The notes beneath the pieces were generated by a model. That model did no database searches. It worked only from the letters and a program-made list of their open reading frames with translations, and was not told the DNA's origin. Source: Ehretia macrophylla (taxonomy: Eukaryota; Streptophyta; Magnoliopsida; Boraginales; Ehretiaceae). From it: DNA of 64,000 nucleotides. Location: assembly GCA_037974665.1 (NCBI GenBank), contig CM075770.1, positions 23,981,501 to 24,045,500 of the forward strand. Direction: 5' to 3'. The position numbers were made by a program, and so were the translations under genes. Below are positions 1 to 11,593 of the stretch, piece by piece; the first letter of the stretch is position 1, and each line of letters opens with the position of its first letter.

Positions 1-2772
1 AAGTAAGTACATAACGTAATGTAAAAGTAAAGGAACACAATTACCCGTCTTTCCTCCCCGATGTCCTCTAGGAACCAAGTGAGAGTACTTATACACATAG
101 TGAAAGGGATACGGTGAGCTTTTGCTCTCAGTTGAAATCCAGTATCAGTTGTTGCGGCCGGCTTCAAATCATCGCCTTATCACGCCAAATGGGTGTACTC
201 AGGATGTACCCCGAAATCCTACGACCCAACTCTCCGAGGAAGTCTAGGCCCCAAGCGAGAGAGGGAATTGGACAATGGTAGTCACGGTTGCACCAGCAAG
301 CCCGATGCCACCCGGTGTGCGTGAACGCTACCACGCCATAATGAAAGGTTGCAACCTTGTATGCAATGCACATTTATGACATGTAATATATCACATTAGG
401 AGGACAACAAAGTAGGTTGCCTCCGAACAGTCATAAGATTGCACATTAACAAGTAAACAAGCGAGGCACGATATGACAGGCAATTTCACTTATAAAGCAC
501 ATGGAGTTATATGAATATTAAACGGGAAGCCATGTCACGCATGTAAATCAAGTCATATAACTCATTTCAAAGTTCATGTAATCAAATAATAAGATTATTC
601 ATCATGCAACGACATCTACGTGGGACCGGGTGCAAGAAAGGCCTACTTATCAACATGAAATCATCGAAATCATATTTAGGGCTACAAGGGAAACTACGGG
701 CAGCCTACTAAACACCTAATCAAACACAATATCCATAAGATCAACACTTAGTGAGTTTACCTAGTCATTAGGGTTTCATTTCGCGCTCACCCGTGCGATT
801 AAGCCCTAAGTTGTCACGTGATTAAACTCAAGCCATGCATTGATTAATTCAAACACCCTCAAGTATTCAAAACAGTCCACACAACATCCAAATGCCACAA
901 TCCCAAGCATTTAATGCAACAAGAGAAGCTACAATAATTTTTCTAACTATATCACTAGATGAAAACCTTACTGCTATGGACTATATTCTCACAATCATTG
1001 AGACAAGAAAACAAACTCCAATTCCAGCGAACAAGATTTCAAATTAACTCTTAAGGAGTGAACTAAATTCAGAAACAAGCCTTGCATCATTTGGAGTTCG
1101 GGTTCAAGAGTTATAGCCAAAACAGTGAGACTACACAAAACTGTCCAGATTTGCACACATTTCAATACTTGTCATTTTTTAGGGCATTAGGGTCAGATTT
1201 AGCCTTAGTCCATTTCTGACAAAAAAAGTCCATAACTGAAACATCTAGTAGCACATCAAATTTCATGCATTTTGGATGTCATTTACTAAGTCAAAACTGG
1301 TTCGTTCTACAAGGTCAGTGAATTTTCCAAAATCTGCTTCATTTTTCCAGACTTTCCAGATTTGGACACATTTTAATATTTTTTGATTTTGAGGACCTTA
1401 GATTCAAAATTAGCTTTGGCCTATTTCTGTGAAAAATTCTCAGAACTGGAAAAACTAGTTACCTACCAGTTTTCACACATTTTCAACATCTTTTACCTGG
1501 TCAAAATCACCTCGCACCAACAAGGCAGAAGGCTGCTACATACCCGATTTCATCTATCATCACATTCTAGCCAAAAATCTTGGCATGCATGTTTACAAAA
1601 ACTCATGAACACACATATATCACAAGTACAGAAGTAAAGATAGACATTTAAGGGCATGCATGTGGTTTTTGAAAGATTTTCAAGAAGTTTTAGCCCTCAC
1701 CTTAGCAAGACAACAAGGATGATGCGCAACTCTTGGTGAAGCAAAAAGTTGATCTTTTTCCTTGCTTAGCCGAGAGACAACTTGGGATTTCTCTAATCTC
1801 CTAGCTTAGTAACCAAGTTCTTAGTAGATGTATGTGGTTAGAACAATAAGAAAAGAAATGGAAGCTAACAAACTCACCTAAGCCGAAATGGAGGTGCTAA
1901 AGGCTTGCATGTGCATTTCTTTGCTCCTAGCTTTGTTTGGTCGAGCTCCTATGTAGCTTGGAAGTCTTGAAGAGCCTTAGGATGAAGAACTTAGCTATGG
2001 AGAGTAGAAACTCAGCCAAGGCCGAGAGAGAGAGAAGAAATGAGAGAGGAATGAGAGGAAAATGAGAGAAAATGAAAGAAAATGAAATACTTTGTTGGGC
2101 AAAGATGCTTGTCGGCCTAGGGCCTTGCAAAATCAGAATTTTGTGTCTTCAAGGAGCATTTTTTGAATCCTTAGCATGGACAATTGAGAATGGGTCGAGA
2201 ATGGTGCATTGGGGAGGGTTTTTGAGCCATTTTTTTCTATTGCTTGTGTCATAGAATATCATAGGATGTCTAGATTTAATTTTGAATTATGCAAGCAAGC
2301 ACAAATGCACACAAGGTGGTCGGCCAAAGCATTGCAAGAATCTGAATTTTTTGTCTTGGTTGAGCAATATTTTAATTGTGTTTTTGGGATATGCAAAGAA
2401 TAAGGAATAAGGAATAAAGAATGTCTAGCTTTTTGTGAGATTTTGTCTTCTAGTGGGTTGAATTAGCAATTTAATATTAGTTAGTGGAGTTTGTAGGATT
2501 AATTAATGATCTAGTGCTTCGTGTAAGATTCTTTCTTGATTAGCGTGAGGGCACGCTTTCTTAGGTTTAGGGTATGCACTACGAGGTAGGGCACGAATAC
2601 GAGATGAATGCATGTTTCCTAAGGAATTGCACGCAACCCTAAATGAATGCACGTAATTCGATGCAAGGCACACAAAACGAAACACAATTCTTAAACCTAG
2701 GTCAAGACACGAAAATCTAGGTTAAGGCACACGAAACAAGGTATCGCACGCAAATCGAGGTCGAGCCTCACA
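1..2772 (-). mobile_element. Partial LTR of a long-LTR Ty3/gypsy element (left window edge)
   Basis: This stretch is colinear with the LTR at 19760-23812, starting at the equivalent of about 20573 and running to the terminus GCCTCACA at 2772. It is therefore about the last three quarters of a 3.57-kb LTR, cut by the window edge. Sense is on the - strand, where the LTR begins TGTGAGGC. It lacks the 482-bp duplication present in the 19760-23812 copy. Directly beyond the terminus lies a purine-rich tract (read on the - strand), as expected for a 3' LTR. Short ORFs in it are in unrelated frames and look accidental. The family assignment rests on alignment by eye to the better-preserved copy. Confidence 0.9.
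399..424 (-). other. Conserved LTR stem-loop, left remnant
   Basis: On the sense (-) strand, arm GGAGGCAAC, loop CTACTTT and arm GTTGTCCTCC pair over nine base pairs with one bulged T. Five further copies are annotated separately. Confidence 0.7.
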
Positions 2773-2789
2773 TCCTCCCCTCCTTAAAA
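2773..2789 (-). other. Polypurine tract of the left retroelement remnant
   Basis: On the - strand this reads as an A/G run (TTTTAAGGAGGGGAGGA) abutting the LTR terminus TGTGAGGC. That is where the plus-strand primer of a Ty3/gypsy element sits, so 1-2772 is the 3' LTR of this remnant. Confidence 0.8.
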
Positions 2790-2812
2790 GAATTTCATCT
2801 AGAAATTCAATA

Positions 2813-3330
2813 TTACCTTTGAAATAAAGCTGGATACGGTTGCTCCATCTGGTCTCGCCTTTCCCACGTTACTTCTTCAACTCCATGATGATCCCACAAC
2901 ACTTTCACAATTGGTATAGTTTTGTTGCGCAACTCCCGATCTTGTTGGTCTAGGATCCGAATGGGCTTCTCCTCATAAGACAAGTTCTCCCGAAGCTGCA
3001 ACAGCTCTGGCTCCAAGATATGCGATGGATCAGGGTGATACTTCCATAGCATAGAAACATGAAAGACTCGTGAATATTGGAGAGGTTTTGGGGTAGTTCC
3101 AGGCGATACGCCAACTTGCCAACCTTCTCAATTATCTTAAATGGTCCTACAAACCTCGGGCTCAACTTTCCACCCTTATCATGTTTAATCAGTCCCCTCC
3201 GGGGTGATATCTTCAAGAACACCTTGTCGCCGACCTCAAACTCTAGGCTCCATCTCCGTCGGTCTGCATAACTTTTCTGCCTGCTTTGGGCGGTAAGCAT
3301 CCGTTTCCGGATGAGGTGGATATTATCAAT
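2813..3330 (-). pseudogene. Ty3/gypsy pol 3' end: integrase C-terminus and chromodomain (fragment)
   Basis: The - strand encodes the end of a chromovirus polyprotein. The upstream part carries the [13 protein letters not shown] motif of the integrase C-terminal region and then [10 protein letters not shown]. The downstream part ends with a chromodomain-like segment containing VKVLWDHHGVEEVTWE and stops at 2813. A 1-bp deletion near 3055, relative to the copy at 24100, splits the two parts into different frames. Coding starts abruptly at about 3330, where it joins LTR sequence, so all of gag, protease, RT, RNase H and the integrase core are missing. The chromodomain here has no internal stop, unlike the three stops in the larger element. 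In chromoviruses such domains direct integration towards marked chromatin. That role is family knowledge, not something shown here. Confidence 0.88.
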
Positions 3331-3507
3331 GAACTACGAGATGAATTCACGTTTCCCAAGTAATTACACGTAACCCTAAATGAATGCACATAATTTGATG
3401 CAAGGCACACAAAACGAAACACAATTCTTAAACCTAGGTCAAGGCACGCAAATCTAGTTTAAGGCACACTAAACGAGGTATCGCACGCAAATCGAGGTCG
3501 GGCCTCA
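3331..3507 (-). mobile_element. Terminal LTR fragment joined directly to pol
   Basis: From GAACTACGAGATGAATTC at 3331 the sequence matches the outer end of the same LTR (compare 23633-23805) and reaches GGCCTCA at 3507. It then passes into 5S spacer beginning CAGTTAGGG at about 3510. Pol sequence is fused to the middle of an LTR end with no primer-binding site or leader, so this is a recombination or deletion product rather than a normal element. Confidence 0.82.
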
Positions 3508-4047
3508 TACAGTTAGGGTTGCCAAGATACTTTATCCACCATATTTCTATTACCGAATCCCACGGCACCTTGGGCAAGACAACTTCGCTTCACGTAGAGG
3601 CTGGGCCCGCAAACCGAGGGCGTGGGGCTTGTGACCAGGTCTCTATCGCTCCGGTGCCCATAACGTTTAATTCGTAAGGAGTTGCGTGTCGCACAACATA
3701 CTGTTGGAAAGCTCTCTGAGAGCTCTACTATGGGAGCAGCAAGCCTGCTCGGCTGCGCCTATTTTCAGAGCCCAAAATCGAAGTTTTCATCAGTTTCGGG
3801 CCACTTTTCTTCTTTTGCTCTATTTTTTCATCAAAGATCGTACATCGTGAGCTGTCAAAAGGACAACAACCTAACTCGTGGGATATTACAGGGCCCTACA
3901 ACACGTCGATATCACGTCTTATGAGGATGCTGCGTTGTTGAAGCGGATGGGTTGTCGTTAAGCCCATTGGGCCTTTTGAATGGGCCATCTCTCTGGGCTA
4001 GGATTGTGAACCGTCAACACATAAAGGATTTATGCCCACAACATGAC

Positions 4048-4165
4048 GGGTGCGATCAAAGCAGCACTAATGCACCGGATCCCATCAGAACTCCGAAGTT
4101 AAGCGTGCTTGGGCGAGAGTAGTACTAGGATGGGTGACCCTTGGGAAGTCCTCGTGTTGCACCCC
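4048..4165 (+). rRNA. 5S: 5S rRNA gene copy P1
   Basis: First 5S copy of the block, about 4 differences from local consensus. ATAC at positions 11-14 reads AAAG, and box C is one base short. Box A is intact. Upstream ATAAAGG is present. Confidence 0.93.
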
Positions 4166-4714
4166 CCCTTTTCAATTTTGTTGCCCCAGTTAGGGTTGCC
4201 AAGATTCTTTATATACCACATTTCTATTACTGAATGCCACGGCACCTTGGGCAAGACAACTTCGCTTCAAGTAGAGGCTGGGCCCGCAAACCGAGCGCAT
4301 AGGGCTTGTGACCAGGTCTCCGTCGCTCCGGTGCCCATAACTTTTGATCCGTAAGGACTTACGCGGCACACAGCATACCGTTGGAAAGCTCTACAACGAG
4401 GGCAGAAAGCCTACTTGGCTGCGCCTATTTTTGGAGCCCAAAATCAAACATTTTTATCAGTTTCGTTCTACTTTTCTTCTTTTGGTCTGTTTTTTCGTCC
4501 CGAATCGTACGTCGTGAGCTGTTAAAAGGACAACAACCTAACACGGGGGACATTAGAGGGCCCTACAACGTGTCGATATCACATCTTGTGAGAATGCTAC
4601 GTCGTTGAAGGGGATGGGTTGTCGTTAATCCCTTTGGGCCTTTTGAAAGGGACATCTCTCTGGGCTGGGACTGTGAACCGTCAACGCATAAAGGATTTGT
4701 GCCCACAACATGAC

Positions 4715-4832
4715 GGGTGCGATCATACCAGCACTAATGCACCGGATCCCATCAGAACTCTGAAGTTAAGCATGCTTGGGTGAGAGTTGTAATATGATGG
4801 GTGACCCCTGGGAAGTCCTCGTGTTGTACCCC
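4715..4832 (+). rRNA. 5S: 5S rRNA gene copy P2
   Basis: About 9 differences: C47T, G58A in box A, C67T, A74T, C78A, G81T, a base missing in box C, and C114T near the 3' end. It shares A74T, C78A and GCATAAAGG upstream with copy P5 (6713), which marks it as monomer 1 of a trimer. Confidence 0.92.
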
Positions 4833-5354
4833 CCATTTTAATTTTTTTTTGCCCCAGTTAGGGTTGCCAAGATACTTTATCCATCACATTTCTATTACCG
4901 AATCCCACAGCACCTTGGGCAAGACAACTTCGCTTCACGTAGAGGTTGGGCCCGCAAACCGAGGGCGTGGGGCTCGTGACCAGGTCTCTGTCGCTCCGGT
5001 GCTCATAACTTTTAATCTGTAAGGAGTTACGCAACGTGCAACATACCATTGGAAAGCTCTCCGATAGCTCCGCGATGGGAGTGGCAAGCCTGCTCCGTTG
5101 CCATTGTTTTCGGAGCCCAAAATTGAATGTTTTCATCAGTTTCGAGCAACTTTTCTTCTTCGTTAAAAGGACGACAACTTAACTTGCGGGATATTATAGG
5201 CCCCTACCACGCGTCGATATCACGTCTTATGAGGATGCTGCGTTGTTGAAGCGGATGGGTTGTTGTTAAGCCCATTGGGCCTTTTGAATGGGCCATCTCT
5301 CTAAGCGTGGACTGTGAACCGTCAACACATAAAGGATTTGTTCCACAACATGAC

Positions 5355-5473
5355 GGGTGCGATCATACCAGCACTAATGCACCGGATCCCATCAGAACTC
5401 TGAAGTTAAGCATGCTTGGACGAGAGTAGTACTAGGATGGGTGACCCTCTGGGAAGTCCTCGTGTTGTACCCC
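5355..5473 (+). rRNA. 5S: 5S rRNA gene copy P3
   Basis: About 5 differences (C47T, G58A, G66A, C94T, C114T). The upstream motif TTTGTTCCAC replaces TTTGTGCCCAC, as in P6 (7389). The spacer before it lacks about 40 bp near 5157. Confidence 0.93.
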
Positions 5474-6033
5474 CCTTTTCAATTTTTTTTGCCCCAGTTA
5501 GGGTTGCCAAGATTCTTTATATACCACATTTCTATTACCGAATCCCACAGTACCTTGGTCATGACAACTTCACTTCACGTAGAGGCTGGGCCTGCAAACC
5601 GAGGGCGTGGGGCTTGTGACCAGGTCTTCGTCGCTCCGGTGCCCATAACTTTTGATCCGTAAGGAGTTACGCAGCGCATAACATACCGTTGGAAAGCTCT
5701 CCGAGAGGTCTACAACAAGGACATCAAGCCTACTTGGCTGTGCCTATTTTTGGAGCCCAAAATCGAACGTTTTCATCAGTTTTGGGCCATTTTTCTTCTT
5801 TTGGTCTGTTTTTTCGTTCTGAATCGTACGTCGTGAGATGTTAAAAGGACGACAACCTAACTCGCGGGACATTACAGGGCCCTTAAACGCGTTGATATCA
5901 CGTCTTGCAAGGATGCTGTGTTGTTGAAGCGGATGGGTTGTCGTTAAGCCCATTGGGTTCTTTGAATGGGCCATCTCTCTGGGCTGGGACTATGAACCGT
6001 CAACACATAAAGAAATTGTGCCCTCAACATGAC

Positions 6034-6152
6034 GGGTGCGATCATACCAGCATTAATGCAACGAATCCCATCAGAACTCCGAAGTTAAGCATGCTTGGGT
6101 GAGAGTAGTACTAGGATGGGTGACCCCCTAGGAAGTCCTCATGTTGCACCCC
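6034..6152 (+). rRNA. 5S: 5S rRNA gene copy P4
   Basis: About 7 differences (C20T, C28A, G31A, G58A, C67T, G97A, G108A). The upstream ATAAAGAAATTGTGCCCTC variant is shared with P7 and P10. Confidence 0.92.
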
Positions 6153-6712
6153 TCTTTTCAACTTTTTTTGGCCTCAGTTAGGGTTGCCAAGATACTTTAT
6201 CCACCACATTTTTATTGCCGAATCCCACTGCACCTTGGGCAAGACAACTTCACTTCACGTAGAGGTTGGACCCGCAAACCAAGGGCGTAGGGTTTGTGAC
6301 CAGGTCTTCGTCGCTCTGGTGCATATAACTTTTGATCCGTAAGGAGTTACGCGGCGCACAGCATACCGTTGGAAAGCTCTTCGAGAGCTCTACGACGGGG
6401 GTAGCTAGACAGCTTTGTTACGCCCCTTTTTGGAGCCCAAAATCGAACGTTTTCATCAGTTTCGGGCTATTTTTCTTCTTTTGCTCTATTTTTTGTCCCG
6501 AATCGTATGTCATGAGCTGTTAAAAGGATGACAACCTAACTCGGGGTACATTAGAGGGCCCTACAACGCGTCGATATCATGTCTTGTGAGGATGCTAAGT
6601 CGTTGAAGGGGATGGGTTGTCGTTAAGCCCTTTGGGCCTTTTGAAAGGGACATCTCTCTGGGCTGGGACTGTGAACCGTCAACGCATAAAGGATTTGTGC
6701 CCACAACATGAC

Positions 6713-6830
6713 GGGTGCGATCATACCAGTACTAATGCACCGGATCCCATAAGAACTCTGAAGTTAAGCGTGCTTGGGTGAGAGTTGTAATAGGATGGGT
6801 GACCTTGGGAAGTCCTCGTGTTGCAACCCC
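6713..6830 (+). rRNA. 5S: 5S rRNA gene copy P5
   Basis: Shares A74T and C78A with P2. Box C is two bases short (GACCTTGGGA), and an extra A lies in the 3' end. It is unlikely to bind the Pol III factors normally. Confidence 0.9.
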
Positions 6831-7388
6831 CATTTTCATTTTTTTTGCCCCAGTTAGGGTTGCCAAGATACTTTATCCACCACATTTCTATTACCGAATC
6901 CCACGGTACCTTGGGCAAGACAACTTCGCTTCACGTAGAGGTTGGGCCCGCAAACCGAGGGCGTGGGTCTGGTGACCAAGTCTCTGTCGCTCCAGTGCTC
7001 ATAACTTTTAATCCGTAAGGAGTTGCGCGACGCGCAACATACTGTTGGAAAGCTCTCCGATAGCTCCACGATGGGAGTAGCAAGCCTGCTCCATTGCCCC
7101 TGTTTTCGGAGCCCAAAATAGAATGTTTTCTTCAGTTTCGGGGCACTTTTCTTCTTTTGCTCTGTTTTTTCATCACGGATCGTACGTCGTGAGATGTTAA
7201 AAGGATGACAACTTAACTTGCGGGATATTACAAGCCCCTACCACGCGTCGATATCACATTTTACGAGGATGCTGCGTTGTTGAAGTGGATGGGTTGTCGT
7301 TAAGCCCATTGGGCCTTTTGAATGGGCCATCTCTCTGGGCGTGGACTGTGAACCGTCAACACATAAAGGATTTGTTCCACAACATGAC

Positions 7389-7507
7389 GGGTGCGATCAT
7401 ACCAGCACTAATGCACCGGATCCCATCAGAACTCTGAAGTTAAGCGTGCTTGGACGAGAGTAGTACTAGGATGGGTGACCCTCTGGTAAGTCCTCGTGTT
7501 GCACGCC
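7389..7507 (+). rRNA. 5S: 5S rRNA gene copy P6
   Basis: About 5 differences (C47T, G66A, C94T, G99T and an extra G near the 3' end). It is the partner of P3 in the trimer. Confidence 0.92.
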
Positions 7508-8066
7508 CCTTTTCAATTTTTTTGCCCCAGTTAGGGTTGCCAAGATTCTTTATATACCACATTTCTATTACCGAATCCCACGGCACCTTGGTCATGACAA
7601 CTTCGCTTCACGTAGAGGCTGGGCCTGCAAACCGAGGGCATGGGGCTTGTGACCAGGTCTCCGTCGCTCCGGTGCCCATAACTTTTGATTCGTAAGGAGT
7701 TACGCAGCGCACAACATACCGTTGGAAAGCTCTCCGAGAGGTCTACAACGAGGACAGCAAGCCTACTTGGCTACGCCTATTTTTGGAGCCCAAAATTGAA
7801 CGTTTTCATCAGTTTCGGGCCACTTTTCTTCTTTTGGTCTATTTTTTCATCCTGAATCGTACGTCGTGAGATGTTAAAAGGACGACAACCTAACTCGCGG
7901 GACATTAGAGGGCCCTACAATGCGTCGATATCACGTCTTGCAAGGATCCTGCGTTGTTGAAGCAGATGGGTTGTCGTTAAGCCTATTGGGTCTTTTGAAT
8001 GGGCCATTTCTCTGCGCTAGGACTATGAACCGTCAACACATAAAGAAATTGTGCCCTCAACATGAT

Positions 8067-8185
8067 GGGTGCGATCATACCAGCATTAATGCACCGAATC
8101 CCATCAGAACCCTGAAGTTAAGCATGCTTGGGTGAGAGTAGTACTAGGATGGGTGACCCCCTAGGAAGTCCTCGTGTTGCACCCC
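8067..8185 (+). rRNA. 5S: 5S rRNA gene copy P7
   Basis: About 7 differences (C20T, G31A, T45C, C47T, G58A, C67T, G97A), most shared with P4 one trimer period (2033 bp) earlier. The base at -1 is T rather than C. Confidence 0.92.
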
Positions 8186-8730
8186 TCTTTTCAATTTTTT
8201 TTGCCCCGGTTAGGGTTGCCAAGATACTTTATCCACCACATTTCTATTCCCAAATCCCACTGCACCTTGGGCAAGACAACTTCGCTTCACGTAGAGGCTG
8301 GACCCTCAAACCGAGGGCGTAGGGCTTGTGACCAAGTCTCCGCCACTCCGGTGCCCATAACTTTTGTCTGTAAGGAGTTACGCAGCGCACAGCATACCGT
8401 TGGAAAGCTTTCTTAGAGCTCTACGATGGGGGCAGCTAGCCAGCTTGGCTGCGCCCATTTTTGTAGCCCAAAATCAAATGTTTTCATCAGTTTCGGGCAC
8501 ATCAGTTTTTCCATCCTGAATCGTATGTCGTGAGCTGTTAAAAGGACGACAACCTAACTCACGAGACATTAGAGGGCCCTATAACGTGTCGATATCACGT
8601 CTTGCAAGAATGCTACGTTGTTGAAGGGGATGGGTTGTCGTTAAGCCATTTGGGACTTCTGAATGGGCCATCTCTCTAGGCTGGGACTGTGAACTGTCAA
8701 TGCATAAAGGATTTGTGCCCACAACATGAC

Positions 8731-8849
8731 GGGTGCGATCATACCGGCACTAATGCACCGGATCCCAGCAGAACTCCGAAGTTGAAGGTGCTTGGGCGAG
8801 AGTAGTACTAGGATGGGTGACCCCCTAGGAAGTCCTCGTGTTGCACCCC
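8731..8849 (+). rRNA. 5S: 5S rRNA gene copy P8, box A altered
   Basis: Box A reads GTTGAAGGTGC instead of GTTAAGCGTGC (A54G, G56A, C57G), along with A16G, T38G and G97A. It is probably not transcribed as a normal 5S gene. Confidence 0.9.
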
Positions 8850-9408
8850 CTTTTTCAATTTCTTTTGCCTCGGTTAGGATTGCCAAGATTCTTTATATAC
8901 CACATTTTTATTACCGAATCCCACGGTACCTTGGGCAAGACAACTTCGCTTCACGTAGAGGCTGGGCCTGCAAACCGAGGGCGTAGGGCTTGTGACCAGG
9001 TCTCCGTTACTCCGGTGCCCATAACTTTTGATCCGTAAGGAGTTACGCGTCGCACAGCATACCGTAGGAAAGCTCTCCGAGACCTCTACAACGAGGGCAG
9101 CAAGCCTGCTCGACTGCGCACGTTTTGGAGCATAAAATCGAATGTTTTCATCAGTTTCAGGCCACTTTTCTTCTTTTGCTCTGTTTTTCCGTCACGAATC
9201 GTATGTCATGAGCTGTTAAAAGGACGACAACCTAACTCGCGGGACATTAGAGGGCCCTACAACAAATCGATATCACGTCCTGCGAGGATGTTGCGTTGTT
9301 GAAGTGGATGTGTTGTCGTTAAGCCCATTGGACCATTTGAAAGGGCCATCTCTCTGGGCTGGGACTGCGAATCATCAACAAATAAAAGAATTGTACCGTC
9401 AACATGAT

Positions 9409-9510
9409 AGGTGCAATCATACCCACACTAATGCATCGGATCCCATCAGAACACCAAAGTTAAGCGTGCTTGGGCGAGAGTAGTACTAGGATGGGTGACC
9501 CCTCCCCCCC
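9409..9510 (+). pseudogene. Truncated 5S rRNA gene P9
   Basis: The gene runs to GGATGGGTGACCCC and then falls straight into a C-run and the downstream T-rich spacer. About 20 bp of the 3' end are missing. The 5' half also has G1A, G7A, A16C, G17A, T45A and G48A. The lost segment covers the 3' strand of the terminal helix, so a stable 5S rRNA is not expected. Confidence 0.9.
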
Positions 9511-10068
9511 ATTTTCAATTTTTTTGCCCTGGTCAAGGTTGCCTAGATACTTTATCCACCACATATTTATTATCGAATCCCATAGCACCTTGGGCAAGAC
9601 AACTTCGCTTCGCGTAGAGGTTGGGCCCGCAAACCGAGGACGTAGGGCTTGTGACCAGGTCTCCGTCGCTCCGGTGGCCATAACTTTTGATCCGTAAGGA
9701 GTTATGCGGTGCACAGCATAACGTTAGAAACCTCTTCGAGAGCTCTACGACGATGGTAGCAAGCCTGCTTTGCTGCCACCGTTTTTGGTGCCCAAAATTG
9801 AATGTTTTCATCAGTTTTGGGCCACTTTTCTTCTTTTGGTCTATTTTTTCGTCCTGAATCGTACGTCGTGAGCTGTTAAAAGGATGACAACCTAACTCGC
9901 GGGACATTAGAGGGCCCTACATTGCATCGATATCACGTCTTGTGAGGATGCTGTGTTGTTGAAGCGGATGGGTTGTCGTTAAGCACATTGGGCCTTGTGA
10001 ATGGGCAATCTCTCTGGGCTGGGACTGTGAACCGTAAACACATAAAGAAATTGTGCCCTCAACATGAC

Positions 10069-10187
10069 GGGTGCGATCATACCAGCACTAATGCACTGGA
10101 TCCCATCAGAACTCCGAAGTTAAGCGTGCTTGGGCGAGAGTAGTACTAGGATTGGTGACCCCCTAGGAAGTCCTCGTGTTGTACCCC
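10069..10187 (+). rRNA. 5S: 5S rRNA gene copy P10
   Basis: About 4 differences (C29T, G85T in box C, G97A, C114T). The upstream ATAAAGAAATTG variant is like P4 and P7. Confidence 0.92.
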
Positions 10188-10747
10188 TCTTTTCAACTTT
10201 TTTTGCCCCGGTTAGGGTTTCCAGGATACTTTATCCACCACATTTCTATTACTGAATCCCACGGCACCTTCGGCAAGACAACTTCGCTTCACGTAGAGGC
10301 TGGGCCCGAAAATCGAAGGCGTAGGGCTTGTGACCAAGTCTCCGTCGCTCCGATGCCTATAACTTTTGATCTGTAAGGAGTTACGCGGCGAACACCATAC
10401 CATTGGAAAGCTCTCCGAGAGCTCAACGATGGGGGCACCAAACTAGCTTCGTTGTGCCTATTTTCAGAGCCCAAAATCGATCATTTTCATCAATTTTGGG
10501 CCACTTTTCTTCTTTTGATATGTTTTTTCATGCCGCATCGTATGTCGTGAGCAGTTAAAAGGACAACAACCTAACTCGCGGGATATTACAGGGCCTTACC
10601 ATGCGTCGATATCACGTCTTACGAGAATGCTGCGTTGTTGAAGCAGATGGGTTGTCGCCAAATCCATTGGGCCTTTTGAATGGGCCATCTCTCTGGGCTG
10701 GGACTGTGAACCGTCAACACATAAAGGATTTGTGCCCACAACATGAC

Positions 10748-10867
10748 GGGTGCGATCATACCAGCACAAATGCACCGGATCCCATCATAACTCTGGAGTT
10801 AAGCGTGCTTGGGCGAGAGTAGTACTAGGATGGGTGACCCTCTGGGAAGTCCTCGTGTTCTACGCCC
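10748..10867 (+). rRNA. 5S: 5S rRNA gene copy P11
   Basis: About 8 differences including T21A, G41T, C47T, A49G, C94T and a disturbed 3' end (GTTCTACGCCCC). The upstream elements look normal. Confidence 0.9.
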
Positions 10868-11426
10868 CATTTCAATTTTTTTGGCCTGGGTTAGGGTTGC
10901 CAAGATTCTTTATCCACCACATTTCTATTACCGAATCCTACGTCACCTAGGGCAAGACAACTTCGCTTCACGTACAGGCTATGCTTGCAAACCGAGGGCG
11001 TAAGGCTTGTGACCAGGTCTCCGTCGCTCCGGTGCCCATAACTTTTGATCTGTAAGGAGTTACGCGGTGCAGAGTATACCGTTGGAAAGCTCTCCGAGAG
11101 CTCTACGACTAGGGTAGCAAGTCTGCTCAGTTGCGCTGGTTTTTGGAGCCAAAAATTGAACGTTTTCATCAGTTTCGGGCCACTTTTCTTCTTTTGCTCT
11201 ATTTCTCCGTCCCGAATGATACGTCGTGAGCTGCTAAAAGGACGACAACCTAACTCGCGGGACATTAGAGGGCCCTAAAATGCGTCGATATCACATCTTG
11301 CAAGGATGCTGCGTTGTTGAAGGGGATGGGTTGTCGTTAAGCCCTTTGGGCCTTTTGAATGGGCCATCTCTCTCTTCTGGGACTATGAACCGTCAACACA
11401 TAAAGGATTTGTGCCCACAACATGAA

Positions 11427-11545
11427 AGGTGCGATCATAGTAGCACTAATGCACCGGATCCCATCAGAACTCCGAAGTTAAGCGTTCTTGGGCGAGAGCA
11501 ATACTAGGATGGGTAACCCCTTGGGAAGTCCTCGTGTTGCACCCC
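11427..11545 (+). rRNA. 5S: 5S rRNA gene copy P12 (last + copy before the inversion)
   Basis: About 9 differences (G1A, C14G, C15T, G60T in box A, T73C, G75A, G89A, C95T). The spacer after it is cut at 11593, where retroelement sequence starts. Confidence 0.9.
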
Positions 11546-11593
11546 CTACTTTTCAATTTTTTTTGCCCCAATTAGGGTTGTCAAGATACTTTA

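Larger units (their letters stand above)
4715..8730 (+). repeat. Trimeric higher-order 5S repeat, two copies
   Basis: Copies P2-P3-P4 and P5-P6-P7 correspond one to one. P2/P5 share A74T, C78A and GCATAAAGG upstream. P3/P6 share TTGGACGAGAG and TTTGTTCCAC. P4/P7 share the C20T, G31A, C67T and G97A set. The period is 1998-2034 bp, the shortest step reflecting a 40-bp spacer deletion. P8 partly resembles a third monomer 1, after which the order breaks. Confidence 0.85.
3510..11593 (+). repeat. 5S rDNA tandem block, + strand (12 genes)
   Basis: Units of about 679 bp hold a 119-nt 5S gene and a spacer of about 560 bp. The block opens part-way through a spacer (CAGTTAGGGTTGCC) and ends in the equivalent spacer position (AGATACTTTA at 11593). 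Gene-to-gene steps are 667, 640, 679, 679, 676, 678, 664, 678, 660, 679 and 679 bp. The spacer shows two T-runs after the gene and a dyad GCCCATT/AATGGGC about 60-90 bp upstream of the next gene. No other gene is visible in the spacers. Many copies carry several base changes in the internal promoter. Confidence 0.97.

Noticed and set aside
4048-11545. 5S sequences as parts of Cassandra-type retrotransposon LTRs
   Set aside because: Cassandra LTRs carry 5S-like sequence, but here units lie head to tail at 679 bp with normal 5S upstream elements and no primer-binding site or polypurine tract between them.
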